This document shows, in pieces, positions 33,918 through 43,245 of a stretch of DNA of 64,000 nt (the stretch's first letter is position 1; each line of letters opens with the position of its first letter). This stretch comes from Variovorax sp. RA8. GTDB lineage: Bacteria; Pseudomonadota; Gammaproteobacteria; Burkholderiales; Burkholderiaceae_C. The stretch spans positions 5,146,001 through 5,210,000 of the forward strand of contig NZ_LR594662.1 of the NCBI RefSeq assembly GCF_901827175.1, in the 5' to 3' direction. A program made the position numbers and the translations under genes. The notes below the pieces were generated by a model. That model was given only the letters and a program-made list of their open reading frames with translations, made no database searches and was not told the origin of the DNA.

Positions 33918-34889
33918 TCAACCGCCCGTGAGGTCGGCGATCTTGAAGTGCACGTTCTCGCTGGTCAGGCGCAGGGTTGCGTCCACCAGAATTTGCTCGC
34001 GCGTGCTGTCGCCAGACTTGCCGAGCGGCTCGGACTGGAACGGGCGCAGGTACGCGACATCGCCGTACTCCGGATCAAGACCGAACACCTGCGTGCTGCC
34101 GGCCATGATGTAGTGCGGGACGATCTCCAGGTCGCCGAAATCCGACGTGTACACGTCGGCGCCGCCGATGATGCGACCTTGCTCCTTCTTCGCCACCTGC
34201 ACGCGGTTGACCGCGATACCGGTGAAGCCGGAGAAGACGCCCTTGTGGTTCGGGCCCATGTACACCGCAGGCGGAATCTTGCCGCTGGAGGTGTAGACGG
34301 CCTGAACCGAAGCTTTCAGCAGCGCCTCGGTAAAGGCGCGGCCGGTGCCTGCGGTCGGGGCGGTCGTCGGAGCGCCGGAGGTGTGCGCAGCGGTCGAGCC
34401 GCCAGCACCGTGGTTCGCGTTGGTGTAGATCAACACGCCCAGGCTCCCAGCCTTGGCAGGCGCGGCACCGGAGCCCGCAACAGCCGGGTTCGTGGAGACC
34501 GCCATGGCCTCCATATCGCGCTGGAGTTCCTTGTAGCCCTTGGCCTTGTAGTAGGCCATCGCGGACTTCATGCCTGCCTTCTTGACCTTCTCGACCCGGC
34601 CGGAAACCGCGATCGTGTCTTGGAAGATCTGGCAATAGTTGCCGACGCGCACCGGCGGGGTCTTGGCGCTCGCTGTGGCGTCATCGCCGTCGATGGCAGC
34701 GTTGTCCTTGTTCGGCGTGCGCAGGTTGTCACGCTGCCACTCGGTGAAGGTGTTTTCCGCGGTTGCCTTGCCGAACATCGAGATCACAGGCGTGCTCTCG
34801 GGGTTCACCATGGTGATCTTGTCGATCAGGTCTTCGCGAACGTTGGTGCCGGCATCGTACCGGTCGTAGAGGTTGGTTGGTTGGGCCAT
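33918..34889 (-). CDS. Major capsid protein (SU10-like HK97 fold)
   Basis: 323 residues starting MAQPTNLYDRYDAGTNVRED. IDKITMVNPESTPVISMFGK, FTEWQRDNLRTP and the C-terminal LDPEYGDVAYLRPFQSEPLG match the SU10-type capsid family (DUF5309). The central GVFSGFTGIAVNRVQVAKKE region fits the P-domain. It is preceded by the scaffold gene and followed by a strong terminator, both typical for the capsid. Confidence 0.88.
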   Translation of the reverse strand: MAQPTNLYDRYDAGTNVREDLIDKITMVNPESTPVISMFGKATAENTFTEWQRDNLRTPNKDNAAIDGDDATASAKTPPVRVGNYCQIFQDTIAVSGRVEKVKKAGMKSAMAYYKAKGYKELQRDMEAMAVSTNPAVAGSGAAPAKAGSLGVLIYTNANHGAGGSTAAHTSGAPTTAPTAGTGRAFTEALLKASVQAVYTSSGKIPPAVYMGPNHKGVFSGFTGIAVNRVQVAKKEQGRIIGGADVYTSDFGDLEIVPHYIMAGSTQVFGLDPEYGDVAYLRPFQSEPLGKSGDSTREQILVDATLRLTSENVHFKIADLTGG

Positions 34890-34899
34890 GTTGGCCTCC

Positions 34900-35889
34900 T
34901 TACAGCTTGTTGGTCAGAAGGAACGAGGCGAGATCGCGCGTGCTGGCCTTCCCGGACTGGAAGCGCTTGTTCAGCTGCTTGTTGACCTGCTCGTTGCGGG
35001 GCGTGCTCTGGCGAGCCGCTGGCAGTTGAGGCGCCTCGCGCACCTTCCCCTTCATGGTCTTTGCCTTGTCCTGCAACTGACGGTAGGCAACGGCGTCCTT
35101 CATGATCAGGACCAAGCGAGGGTCCCGGACCACTGCAAAACGCTCTTGTTCGACGCCGTACAGCTTGTGTACATCGCCGAAGATGCTGACGAGCTTCTCC
35201 TTGTTGATGCCGTGCTGGCCCAACTTGCCCCATGCAGCGGACACCTCGCGTGCGGATGCTTCCTGCTGGGCTGCCTGGTGCTGCTGCACCACGGAGTTCA
35301 TTTCGGCGTCGATCTCGGCCAAGGCCGCGTTCACCGCACGATGCCGCGCATCCTCAAGGATGTACGCATCGCGGTCGGTGGCCGCCAACTGGGCCAGTTC
35401 CGCCTCGCTCTTCAGCGCCGCCAACTTCACGATGGCGGTTCGTGCCTTCATCGCCTGCTGCGCGTACTGCTCTAGGCCTTGGGTAAGGCGCTGTTCGACC
35501 AGGGAATGCGCTTGGCGCTCGCGTTCGCCCAGTTCCATGGTCTTCCGCGTGTAATCGGAATGACGCATGTAGCTGGCGACCAGCTCTTTCTCGTCCACCT
35601 CAAGTTCGGTGTCGGCTCCGTCTTCGCCTTTGACAGAGACTTTGAACTTCTGACCGCTTGGCTGACCTTTGGCGGGGTCCGATGCGCCGTCGCCGGCATC
35701 ATCTTCGTCAGGGCTGTCATCCTCGGCATCACCGCCGGGGTTTTCGTCGGCATCGGAGTTGTCCGGATCGGGTCCGGGCTCGTCGCCGTTGTTGGGGGCA
35801 TCCTGCAGCGTGTCGGCCTCAGGGTTATCGACCAGGAATGCCGCCAGGTCATCTTCAGATACCGGGGCCGAATTGGCTTGTCCAGTCAT
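34900..35889 (-). CDS. Capsid scaffolding protein
   Basis: 329 residues. The first third is very acidic and probably disordered (DNSDADENPGGDAEDDSPDE). The rest is helical with a Gln/Ala/Glu-rich coiled-coil region (LVEQRLTQGLEQYAQQAMKA) and a basic C-terminus (NEQVNKQLNKRFQSGKASTR) likely to contact the capsid protein. This is the classical scaffold composition and it sits directly upstream of the capsid gene, with 10 bp between the two. Confidence 0.82.
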   Translation of the reverse strand: MTGQANSAPVSEDDLAAFLVDNPEADTLQDAPNNGDEPGPDPDNSDADENPGGDAEDDSPDEDDAGDGASDPAKGQPSGQKFKVSVKGEDGADTELEVDEKELVASYMRHSDYTRKTMELGERERQAHSLVEQRLTQGLEQYAQQAMKARTAIVKLAALKSEAELAQLAATDRDAYILEDARHRAVNAALAEIDAEMNSVVQQHQAAQQEASAREVSAAWGKLGQHGINKEKLVSIFGDVHKLYGVEQERFAVVRDPRLVLIMKDAVAYRQLQDKAKTMKGKVREAPQLPAARQSTPRNEQVNKQLNKRFQSGKASTRDLASFLLTNKL

Positions 35890-35979
35890 TTGATGCTTTC
35901 AATCAAGACCACCCCCACGAGGCACCAGGGGGCAGACACGGGACGCATCGCTGCGGAGCCCAAAAAGGTCGGTGCGGAC

Positions 35980-36285
35980 CTAGATAACTTTGCGCAGGGC
36001 CCGGCGCACGCCGGATTCATTGCGTGCACTGTCGATGTCGATCTTCGCGGTGGCCAGCTTGCCGGCTTCAAGGAGGCCGCGCAGCGTAGACTCGACGTTG
36101 TCCGCGATCCGGGCGGCCTGCAGCAGCAGCACCTGGCCCTCACGATCGCGGACCGGGCAATCCTTCCAGCGCTCGACAACGTTTTCGCGCATGAGACGCA
36201 TCGCTTCATTGAAGGCGGGGTTCTCAAGCACGCGCGCGGCTTCGACGCCAAGGTCTGCCATGCGTTGGTTTGCGGATCGGTTCAT
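35980..36285 (-). CDS. Hypothetical phage protein (101 aa)
   Basis: Helical protein with FNEAMRLMRENVVERWKDCP and REGQVLLLQAARIADNVEST. The pattern F..A......V..W......RE....LL resembles small phage proteins encoded near capsid genes. No biochemical role is assigned to them as far as I know. The start overlaps the upstream repeat protein by 4 bp. Confidence 0.65.
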   Translation of the reverse strand: MNRSANQRMADLGVEAARVLENPAFNEAMRLMRENVVERWKDCPVRDREGQVLLLQAARIADNVESTLRGLLEAGKLATAKIDIDSARNESGVRRALRKVI

Positions 36286-37667
36286 GCCAATAGCAGCGCA
36301 ATCAGCGCTTCCTCTTCGTCTTGAGCCGCAAGGCGGGCCCGGGCTTGCTCTTCGGCCTGCATCTGCTGGATGCGGAAGGCCACTTGCGCCATGAACAGCT
36401 GCATCGGATCGACCTCTGCAACCACCGACGGGATCACTGGGCGCTGCGCCAGCCAGCCGGCCATCAGCTCGCGAAAACGCTCCTCTGCTCCGTCGTGCTG
36501 CAGAACAAGCTCTGCCGCCTGCACCTCAATGACCTTCGCCCGCTTCGCTGCGCGCTCCTTCGCCGGCTTCACGCGACGCTCGGCGCGAGCCTCCAAGATG
36601 CGCTGCAGCAGCGGCTTGAACGAGACAAAGCGTGGGCCGCTCTCAAAGCCTGCATTGCGGGTCGGCTCCGGCGCCGGGCTCCCCTGCGTCACTGTCGGCG
36701 CGTGGCCGGTCAACACGATGGCGCCAGCACCCGGCGCCACGTTCTGCGCGCCGGATTGAGTCACCGTGGGCGCATAGCCCGTGATCGCGATGGCTCCAGC
36801 GCCAGGCACGGCCGAATGAGGCTGCGAGATCGTGGGGGCGTACCCCGTCAGGCCAACAGCACCAGCACCAGGCGCCGCGCTGTGCGGCTGTCCGATGGTC
36901 GGAGCGAAGCCCGTCAGCGCAATGGCACCAGTGCCCGGGGTTGCCGAGTGCGGCTGCGCGATGCTTGGAGCGAAACCTGTGATCGCGACCGTCCCGGCTC
37001 CGGGGTTGACCGCCGTACCACCCCCGCCAGCAGCTTCCCTGAAGCCTACGACGAAGACGGCAGCCTGGCCACCGACCGTCGAGCCGAATGCCGGCGACAT
37101 GGCGGCGGTGCCCGGAGACACCGCAGAGGCGACGCAACCCGGCCAGTAGTTGCCGGAGCCCTCCTGCGAATCGATTGCGAAAGGCGCAGCGACGCTCCAC
37201 GTCTGCGCGCCTTGGTTGTTACCGCAGAAGCCCAGGACATCGGCATTCGCTTCAAGCGGACCGCTGGTAACCGTCCACGGCGTCGGGAAGCCGTCGCCCG
37301 TCTGCGCCACGCTGCCGGCGATGAGGGGCGATGTCGGATCGCGCCCGCGAAGCACCGAGACGGCATAGCCCGTGTCCGCGCTGCTGCTGTAGGCGACCGC
37401 GACCTGAAAGCCGGTCTTGGCAGGCACCTTGGCCCAGTAGACGCGCAGCTGGTTGCTGTTTGTCGTGTCCGGTTGCGTCGTGCCGATCTGCACGAAGTCC
37501 GAGCCTGGTCCTCCCCCCGCGTTGTGCGTAGGCGTTGATCCACCAGCCTGGTTGAAGGCCTCGCGTATGGACACAACCGCGATGTCGTCCGCGAGCGTGT
37601 TCCCCGTGGTCGATAGAAATGAGCCGGCCCCGTTCCCCTGCCCCGTGAGCGTGAACGCGACCGCCAT
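36282..37667 (-). CDS. Virion protein with five tandem 22-residue repeats (461 aa)
   Basis: Residues 1-215 form a beta-rich N-terminal domain (GFQVAVAYSSSADTGYAVSV). Residues 222-329 are five tandem copies of a PGAGAIAITGYAPTVxQ unit, about 22 residues each. The C-terminal 130 residues are charged and helical (RILEARAERRVKPAKERAAK, AQVAFRIQQMQAEEQARARL). A surface decoration, with the helical end attaching to the capsid, is plausible. It lies between a putative decoration gene and the scaffold region. Confidence 0.7.
   Translation of the reverse strand: MAVAFTLTGQGNGAGSFLSTTGNTLADDIAVVSIREAFNQAGGSTPTHNAGGGPGSDFVQIGTTQPDTTNSNQLRVYWAKVPAKTGFQVAVAYSSSADTGYAVSVLRGRDPTSPLIAGSVAQTGDGFPTPWTVTSGPLEANADVLGFCGNNQGAQTWSVAAPFAIDSQEGSGNYWPGCVASAVSPGTAAMSPAFGSTVGGQAAVFVVGFREAAGGGGTAVNPGAGTVAITGFAPSIAQPHSATPGTGAIALTGFAPTIGQPHSAAPGAGAVGLTGYAPTISQPHSAVPGAGAIAITGYAPTVTQSGAQNVAPGAGAIVLTGHAPTVTQGSPAPEPTRNAGFESGPRFVSFKPLLQRILEARAERRVKPAKERAAKRAKVIEVQAAELVLQHDGAEERFRELMAGWLAQRPVIPSVVAEVDPMQLFMAQVAFRIQQMQAEEQARARLAAQDEEEALIALLLA
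36681..37004 (-). repeat. Five tandem 66-bp coding repeats
   Basis: Five head-to-tail units encode PGxGxxxxTGxAPxxxQ. The first three are 22 residues long, the fourth is 24 and the last is incomplete. DNA similarity between units is high, with many synonymous differences, so the array is old enough to have drifted but still able to recombine. Confidence 0.85.
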
Positions 37668-37675
37668 GGAACCCC

Positions 37676-38140
37676 TTAAGTCGCCGTCAGGATGCCGTTC
37701 GCGTGCGGCGTCACGGTCAGCGGGTTGCCGGCAGTCGTCAGCGGCACATCAGCCGGCGTCGAGTCGCCCAGGAAGTGGCCCAGCATCGGATTCACCTTGC
37801 CATTGAGCGTGCCGAGGTAGTAGACGACACCACGGCGCCAGGCCGGAATGCCGGTGCCAGTCGCGTTCCACACGGCAGGGTCACAGGTGAACTTCACCAC
37901 GCCCCCGGTCTGGTTGAGGGTCACATTCGCGAGTGCGATGCCGCCCGTGGTGTAGCCCTGGCCGTTCGCGATCTGCGCAGCGGATGCCGCCGCCCACAGT
38001 TCATCGGTCGCGTTGTTCGGCACATAGCTGTTCGTCACCAGCGCCAGCCGCCAGTTCGCAGCGTTGGCGTTCAGGAGGTTGGTCGCGTTGAAGAGGTTGA
38101 GCTTCGCCAGGTCGGGGAAGATGAATGCGCCTGCTGCCAT
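37676..38140 (-). CDS. Putative virion decoration protein (154 aa)
   Basis: A beta-rich protein (ANWRLALVTNSYVPNNATDE, GIALANVTLNQTGGVVKFTC) with an Asn-rich N-terminus and a C-terminal TTAGNPLTVTPHANGILTAT. It has no membrane segment or catalytic motif. Placement between portal and scaffold genes suggests a head or decoration protein. Confidence 0.65.
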   Translation of the reverse strand: MAAGAFIFPDLAKLNLFNATNLLNANAANWRLALVTNSYVPNNATDELWAAASAAQIANGQGYTTGGIALANVTLNQTGGVVKFTCDPAVWNATGTGIPAWRRGVVYYLGTLNGKVNPMLGHFLGDSTPADVPLTTAGNPLTVTPHANGILTAT

Positions 38141-38149
38141 GGTGAATCC

Positions 38150-40483
38150 TTAGTGGTGTCCGACCACGCGGCCGGCTTCATCTCGAACGATCGGGCGCAC
38201 TTGGCCGCCCTTGGCAACGCCGACCACTGCGCCAGTCGCTGGGTCGCGAACGAGTGCGGCCGGTGCGTCAATCTTGGCGTTGATGGTCTCCATGCCGGCC
38301 ATGAGCACCTGGAACGGGTCCGGCCCCTCGACTACAGCTCCGGTCTCAGGGTCGACGCCCCAGCCAGGCGGCAGGATGCTCTCGGGGTGCGAGATCTTCG
38401 CCACCGTGACGCGCGCAGCGTTGTCCTTGTCGGTCTTGTAGCGGCCCTCGGCGATGCGAGCGAGCTCAAGCTGATAGTCGTACTCGGCCTTGGCGCGTTC
38501 CCGCGCGGCGTCACGCTCGTCGTTCTGCTGCTGCAGCGCAAAGTTGTTCTGCGCCTCGCGTTCCTTGATCTGAGCCTCGCGGTCGATCCGCGCCATGGCG
38601 GTCTGCTGCTTCATCTGCTCGATCAACACCTCTGGGGGCGGGCCTTCCGGCTTCTTCGGCATCGGAGCGTCGCCCGGGTCCTTCAGGTACTCGCCGACGT
38701 TCTTGAACCCGCCCAGGGCGATGCGCTTCGCCTGCGTGTTGTAGATCTGCTTGGGCGTGACCATCATCTCGCCGAGCGGGCTCTGCGCGAGCATCAGTTG
38801 GGTTTGCGCAATGTTGCCCAGCACCAGCATCTGCTTGTCCGTGTCGCCCGTGCCCAGGCCGACGTTGACGGTGGCGTCATACCCATCGCGCCAGTCGTTC
38901 GGGTCGTACTTGACGAACCGGCCGCGCAGACGGAACGCGATAGGCTCCATGTCGCCTTCGGTTAGAAGGTGCAGGATGCCCTTGAACATGGGCTTCACCA
39001 GCGTTTCGCCCAGCATGCGCGCGATCAGCTTCACCCGCTGCTTGGCCGCGTTGGTGAGTTGGCCAGCTTCGTAGGCGGTGCGGTCGGTGCGCAGCGCGTT
39101 GGGGTCGATCCCCTGCTGCATCTTCGAGACACCCGTGCGCTTCTCGCCCATCGAGTCGATGTATTCAAGGAGCGGGAACATCTGGTTCCCGACGAAGGGC
39201 GTGAGGTCGCCCCCCAGCGCGTCAGGCTGGCGCACGCGAATGACATCGCCAGGCTGCCCGTCAAGCACGTCGTCAATGTCGGCCATCGGGGCGCCGTTCT
39301 TGTCGATCAGGACGGTCTTGCGCGGGTTGTTCGCAAGGTAGGCGTTGTTCAGGACGCTGCGCGTAAGCTCGGTCTTGATGACCTGCAGGTCCGACACGAT
39401 CTCGGCGATCGACATGCCATCCCAGCGGTGCTGCACCAGGATGGGCGAGCCGATGGAGATCGGCACCTCGTCGCATTCCTCGTTGCTCAGCACCTTGTCA
39501 GCGAGGCGGTACACCTCCCGGCGCTCGGCAATTCCATCCCCGTCGAAATCGGCCAGGACCCACTCGATGCGCAGCCATCCCTTGGTTTGGCTCTCGTCCG
39601 CAGTCTCGACGGCTTCCCGGTCAAGGTCGGCTTCTTCGGGCAGCCCGCGGCGCATCTGGCGCTGATCCTCAGCATCTCCAACACCCGGTTGAATGCTGGC
39701 GGCCAGTTCCTTCGCCTCAACGTCCTTGAACCCCATCTCGTGGAGGTCGGACAGCGTCACCTCCATGTTCCGGTTCACGTAGGGGCAGTCGGCCAGCATC
39801 ATGCTGGACCAGTCGCGCTGCACCAGCAGGTTGTCAGGCTGGAACGCCTCGACCTTGATGCACTTCTTCTCCACCACGCGAGAGATCCGCACGGTGAAGC
39901 GCTCTTCCACGGCAGGTGTGCCGTCGAGGTTGAACACGGGCTGGCCAGTCATCTGGTCGATAGCCGGCACCAACGTGACATCCTGGCCCTCGATCTTGTC
40001 GTCTTCCTGCGACTGCGCGGCAAGCTCAAGTGCACTGACGTTCTCAAGCGTGATGACCTTGCGAATGCGCTTTTTCTCTTTGCGCCAGTGGATCGCGCCG
40101 GTCTTGATCTGCAGCGCATCCTTGAAGGCGGTGGTCAGGACCAGGAAGCCGTCGTTCATCTTGCGAAAGACGTGGTTGACCGTGTCCGTCGCCTGCTGGC
40201 AGTACTCGGCGTCGTCGGCCTCCGTGGGCTCGAACTCAACCGCGTCGTCGCTGCTCAGGAACATCTCGACGAGGTCGGGCAAGATCCATTCGACCGTGTC
40301 CTGCACCTCGGACGTGACGATGTCCGACCAGCCCTCTACCTCCGTGCCATAGGGCAGGCGGTAGTACTCGCGCACCGAGCGGCGGCGCTCCTGCGCGAGC
40401 GTGCCCCAGACGAACTGCGCCGAGCTGCTTTCGCGCTCCTGCAGCAGGCTCAGGAGCTGCTTGTCGTCCATCTTCTTCGCCAC
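38150..40483 (-). CDS. Portal protein
   Basis: 777 residues. The N-terminal clip/wing region contains SVREYYRLPYGTEVEGWSDI and EWILPDLVEMFLSSDDAVEF. A later HRWDGMSIAEIVSDLQVIKT block is a portal hallmark. The C-terminus has a long charged coiled coil (LIEQMKQQTAMARIDREAQI onward) consistent with the extended barrel of P22-like portals. The portal is the DNA entry and exit ring at one capsid vertex. It follows the terminase gene with one small gene between. Confidence 0.9.
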   Translation of the reverse strand: MAKKMDDKQLLSLLQERESSSAQFVWGTLAQERRRSVREYYRLPYGTEVEGWSDIVTSEVQDTVEWILPDLVEMFLSSDDAVEFEPTEADDAEYCQQATDTVNHVFRKMNDGFLVLTTAFKDALQIKTGAIHWRKEKKRIRKVITLENVSALELAAQSQEDDKIEGQDVTLVPAIDQMTGQPVFNLDGTPAVEERFTVRISRVVEKKCIKVEAFQPDNLLVQRDWSSMMLADCPYVNRNMEVTLSDLHEMGFKDVEAKELAASIQPGVGDAEDQRQMRRGLPEEADLDREAVETADESQTKGWLRIEWVLADFDGDGIAERREVYRLADKVLSNEECDEVPISIGSPILVQHRWDGMSIAEIVSDLQVIKTELTRSVLNNAYLANNPRKTVLIDKNGAPMADIDDVLDGQPGDVIRVRQPDALGGDLTPFVGNQMFPLLEYIDSMGEKRTGVSKMQQGIDPNALRTDRTAYEAGQLTNAAKQRVKLIARMLGETLVKPMFKGILHLLTEGDMEPIAFRLRGRFVKYDPNDWRDGYDATVNVGLGTGDTDKQMLVLGNIAQTQLMLAQSPLGEMMVTPKQIYNTQAKRIALGGFKNVGEYLKDPGDAPMPKKPEGPPPEVLIEQMKQQTAMARIDREAQIKEREAQNNFALQQQNDERDAARERAKAEYDYQLELARIAEGRYKTDKDNAARVTVAKISHPESILPPGWGVDPETGAVVEGPDPFQVLMAGMETINAKIDAPAALVRDPATGAVVGVAKGGQVRPIVRDEAGRVVGHH

Positions 40484-40696
40484 TTACTCCCCCTGCACAG
40501 CCTTGGCGGCAGCCTCGGCCGCGCGCTGCTTGGGCGACTTCTCGGGCCAGGGCGGGCAACCCACGACGAACGTGCCATCCTCGTAGGTGTGGGTCTGGCT
40601 ACCCTGCGCGGCTTCGAGCACGGCTGCAGCGATGTCCTCGCCGGCCGGCTTGTTGTCGGTGGTCGGCTGCGTATCGGTCTTGGGGGTCTTTGCCAT
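40484..40696 (-). CDS. Hypothetical protein between terminase and portal (70 aa)
   Basis: Small Lys/Ala/Thr-rich protein (AKTPKTDTQPTTDNKPAGED) with a single conserved-looking turn (EDGTFVVGCPPWPEKSPKQR). It abuts the portal start codon exactly. No family recognised. Confidence 0.6.
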   Translation of the reverse strand: MAKTPKTDTQPTTDNKPAGEDIAAAVLEAAQGSQTHTYEDGTFVVGCPPWPEKSPKQRAAEAAAKAVQGE

Positions 40697-40706
40697 GATG
40701 GTCCTT

Positions 40707-42113
40707 TCAGCGTGTGCTGATCATTCGGTTCCGGTACTTCAGGGGCTTCAGCGGCTTCGGCGGGGCGCCGAGCTCAGCGAAGGTCAGCAGCCAGGCGTCC
40801 GCCCGGTTCGGGCTCTTCACGCCGCGGGCCTTGAGCTCGGGCTTGCCTTCGACCTTGATAAGGCCGTTGCTCAGGATCGTGTACGTGGGCACGGTCAGCT
40901 CGGCGATCGTGTCCTCGTCCTCGCAAAGCTTGCAGTCCTTGGCTTCGAGCCACTCGCGGCCCTTCCACCAGAGTTCATCGCGCAACCGGTTGAACTGGCG
41001 TTCCTCGTTGTCGTTCACCGCCTCGGCCTCGGCCACGTTGACGCCGACAACCGGCAAGCCCAGTTCCTGGAGTCGATCGACCACGCCGGCACCGATACCG
41101 ATGACATCGACGTTGATGGCCTGCGGTCGCTCAGCCTCGGGAGTCTTGTCCCACTCGGCTTTGATCAGACCCGCGGTCTGCATGGTGTCCTTGCCCCACC
41201 ACTCTTCCACCGGTGCGAGCTGGTGATTGCCCTTGCGCTTCGCCAGAGCCGAGCTGTCGTCGCCGAAGCGGGCCACGTCCACGCCCCAGACAACCGCGGC
41301 ACTGGCGATCACCGCCACTTCGCGGATCTTGGCCGCCTCGCAGAGCTCCAGCGAGATCACTCCATCAGGTGCGCCCACAAACTCCCCCTTGACGCGGACC
41401 TTGAAGACCGAGCTTTGCCGCCCGTACTTCTTGGCCATGTTCTCGATGTAGGCCCGGGACACCATCGGGCTCTTCTCGCCATCCCAGTGCAGCGCAGCCC
41501 AGGCGCCGCGCATCTTGTGGTGCGAGTCGAAGAAGTAGCCGCTCTGCCGGGTCGGATTGGCCGCCATCACGACGAAGGCGCCATCGGTGGACAGCGCACC
41601 CTCTGCGACCTCGAACACGTTGTCGCTGACGCCCGAGGCCTCGTCGATCAAGAACAGGATGTTCTCGGCGTGGAAGCCCTGCAGCGCCTCCGGCCGCTCC
41701 GGTCGCGAGGTGCGCGCCACTGAGAACGATTCGTTCGGCGCCGCCGCCATCCGGAACGCACCGGCGGACCAGACGAACTGACCGCCCAGGGCCGGATACT
41801 TCTCCTTCATGGTCCGATGCCACTTGGCGATCTCGGACCACAGTACGTCTTCAAGCTGGTGCGCCGTGGGTGCGGTCGCCGGCACCTTCGCCGGGAAGTA
41901 GCACGCCAGGAACCACAGCACGCACCAAGCCATGAACGTTGACTTGCCCGTGCCGTGACCCGATCGGATCGACACGCGGCGAGTCTTCACCAGGTGGCGG
42001 CTGGCATCCCACTGCTGATCCGTCGGATCGGCACCCAGCACTTCCTGCGCGAAGAGTGCCGGGCCTCCCTCACGCCACCGGAGGACGGCCTGCTGTGTTG
42101 GACTGAGCGCCAT
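40707..42113 (-). CDS. Terminase large subunit
   Basis: 468 residues. The ATPase domain has Walker A SIRSGHGTGKSTFMAWCVLW and Walker B ENILFLIDEASGV, with the coupling motif VVMAANPTR. The nuclease domain begins at VVWGVDVARFGDDSSALAKR, whose aspartates bind metal; NVDVIGIGAGVVDRLQ carries another conserved Asp. It packages DNA into the prohead. The start overlaps the small subunit by 44 bp. Confidence 0.95.
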   Translation of the reverse strand: MALSPTQQAVLRWREGGPALFAQEVLGADPTDQQWDASRHLVKTRRVSIRSGHGTGKSTFMAWCVLWFLACYFPAKVPATAPTAHQLEDVLWSEIAKWHRTMKEKYPALGGQFVWSAGAFRMAAAPNESFSVARTSRPERPEALQGFHAENILFLIDEASGVSDNVFEVAEGALSTDGAFVVMAANPTRQSGYFFDSHHKMRGAWAALHWDGEKSPMVSRAYIENMAKKYGRQSSVFKVRVKGEFVGAPDGVISLELCEAAKIREVAVIASAAVVWGVDVARFGDDSSALAKRKGNHQLAPVEEWWGKDTMQTAGLIKAEWDKTPEAERPQAINVDVIGIGAGVVDRLQELGLPVVGVNVAEAEAVNDNEERQFNRLRDELWWKGREWLEAKDCKLCEDEDTIAELTVPTYTILSNGLIKVEGKPELKARGVKSPNRADAWLLTFAELGAPPKPLKPLKYRNRMISTR

Positions 42114-42468
42114 TCAGTTCCGCCAGCTCTTCGGCGAGGCTGCGGGTCTTGATCTCCCCGGAATGCTCGATCGCCGCCAGGCGCGGATGGATGTACGGAG
42201 CCGCGTCCTTTGCGATGCCCGATGCCTCGATCATCAAGTCAAGCGGCACCAGGTCGCGCTCGGCGTCGCTTACCGCGGCGGCCCGCAAGTTGTCGAAGCG
42301 ACCGACCAGGGCGCGCATGGTCTGCAGCATCACTTCAAGCGGGGTCAGGCCTTCTTCGGCTGCCTTGTCCGCGATCTCGCGCGTCCTCTTCGTCGCCGCT
42401 CCAGCTTTGCGACCGGCGTTCTTCCGAGCACCACCGCGCTTTGATTTCGTTTGATTGTTTTCAAACAT
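42070..42468 (-). CDS. Terminase small subunit
   Basis: 132 residues. The N-terminus is basic (QTKSKRGGARKNAGRKAGAA), typical of DNA-binding small terminase subunits. A helical body follows (LTPLEVMLQTMRALVGRFDN, DLVPLDLMIEASGIAKDAAP). It recognises the packaging start site and recruits the large subunit, whose gene overlaps by 44 bp. Confidence 0.85.
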   Translation of the reverse strand: MFENNQTKSKRGGARKNAGRKAGAATKRTREIADKAAEEGLTPLEVMLQTMRALVGRFDNLRAAAVSDAERDLVPLDLMIEASGIAKDAAPYIHPRLAAIEHSGEIKTRSLAEELAELNGAQSNTAGRPPVA

Positions 42469-42483
42469 TTCAAACGTTCTCGC

Positions 42484-42696
42484 TCACAGGAACCCCATCC
42501 GCGGCTTGTGCGGAGTTTCGACAGCCTTCCCGGTGATCTCCTTCACCACCTGGTGCAGCTTGGACACCACGTCTTCGGGCTCGGGATCGCTCGACACAGA
42601 ATGCGCGCTGCCGCAAACGCCAAGAATGCTCGGCTCGTAGTAGGCCTCCTCGCCTACAACGTGAGCCAGCGACGGGGATGAAGGTTCTTGAATCAT
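42484..42696 (-). CDS. Hypothetical protein upstream of the terminase (70 aa)
   Basis: A short acidic protein (SDPEPEDVVSKLHQVVKEIT) with an unremarkable N-terminus. It ends 15 bp before the small terminase gene on the same strand, and could be the first gene of the late operon. No family recognised and the ribosome site is weak. Confidence 0.5.
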   Translation of the reverse strand: MIQEPSSPSLAHVVGEEAYYEPSILGVCGSAHSVSSDPEPEDVVSKLHQVVKEITGKAVETPHKPRMGFL

Positions 42697-42781
42697 GGTT
42701 CGGGGCTTCCTTGGCTTGTCCGAAATTGGGCCGCAGTCGTGCTCTTGTCAGGGCACATTGCGCGGAACCAAGGAGAAGACT

Positions 42782-43021
42782 ATGTGGCTCGATTTCCTTC
42801 GCAGGATCGAAAACGCTACGTTTCCCCTGACCGTCACAGATCAGCAGGAGATCGAGGGAGTGGAGCAGCTTATGGCTGCGTTGCTGATCACTGCCGCGGT
42901 CGCGCCGCTATCAGTGGGCAAGGAAACGCGCGGCCAGCGAAGCCCTGCCATCGTCATAGGCATCACCGGCGAGGGCCGAAAACTGCTTGCCAAGTACCGC
43001 TCCCGGTCAGTATCAGAGTGA
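42782..43021 (+). CDS. Hypothetical protein (79 aa)
   Basis: The ATG at 42782 follows AAGGAG at good spacing. The protein has a helical start (MWLDFLRRIENATFPLTVTD) and a compact Gly-containing end (AIVIGITGEGRKLLAKYRSR). It is transcribed against the late operon and is probably a small early or moron gene. No family recognised. Confidence 0.55.
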   Translation: MWLDFLRRIENATFPLTVTDQQEIEGVEQLMAALLITAAVAPLSVGKETRGQRSPAIVIGITGEGRKLLAKYRSRSVSE

Positions 43022-43245
43022 GCGCATCGGATTTACGCCTTCGGCGCTGCGCTGACCGTTCTCACTCACACCTCGCGACCATCGAGTGCGGATGGTGAAA
43101 CAGTGGGCGCGGATTGCCCGCCGCGCCGGCACGCGGGGCTGGTGCCTGTCGCCGGGTGGGAATCAAGGCAGGCTCTTCCCCTGCATGTCACGGCGCCGAA
43201 GCACCGCGGTGTTAAGCCGCTGATCGGGCGTGAGTCCCCGTTGGA

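Noticed and set aside
38969..40720. 583-codon plus-strand frame opposite the portal gene
   Set aside because: It mirrors the portal codons and has biased Leu/Arg/Val/His content; the portal frame carries the clear homology.
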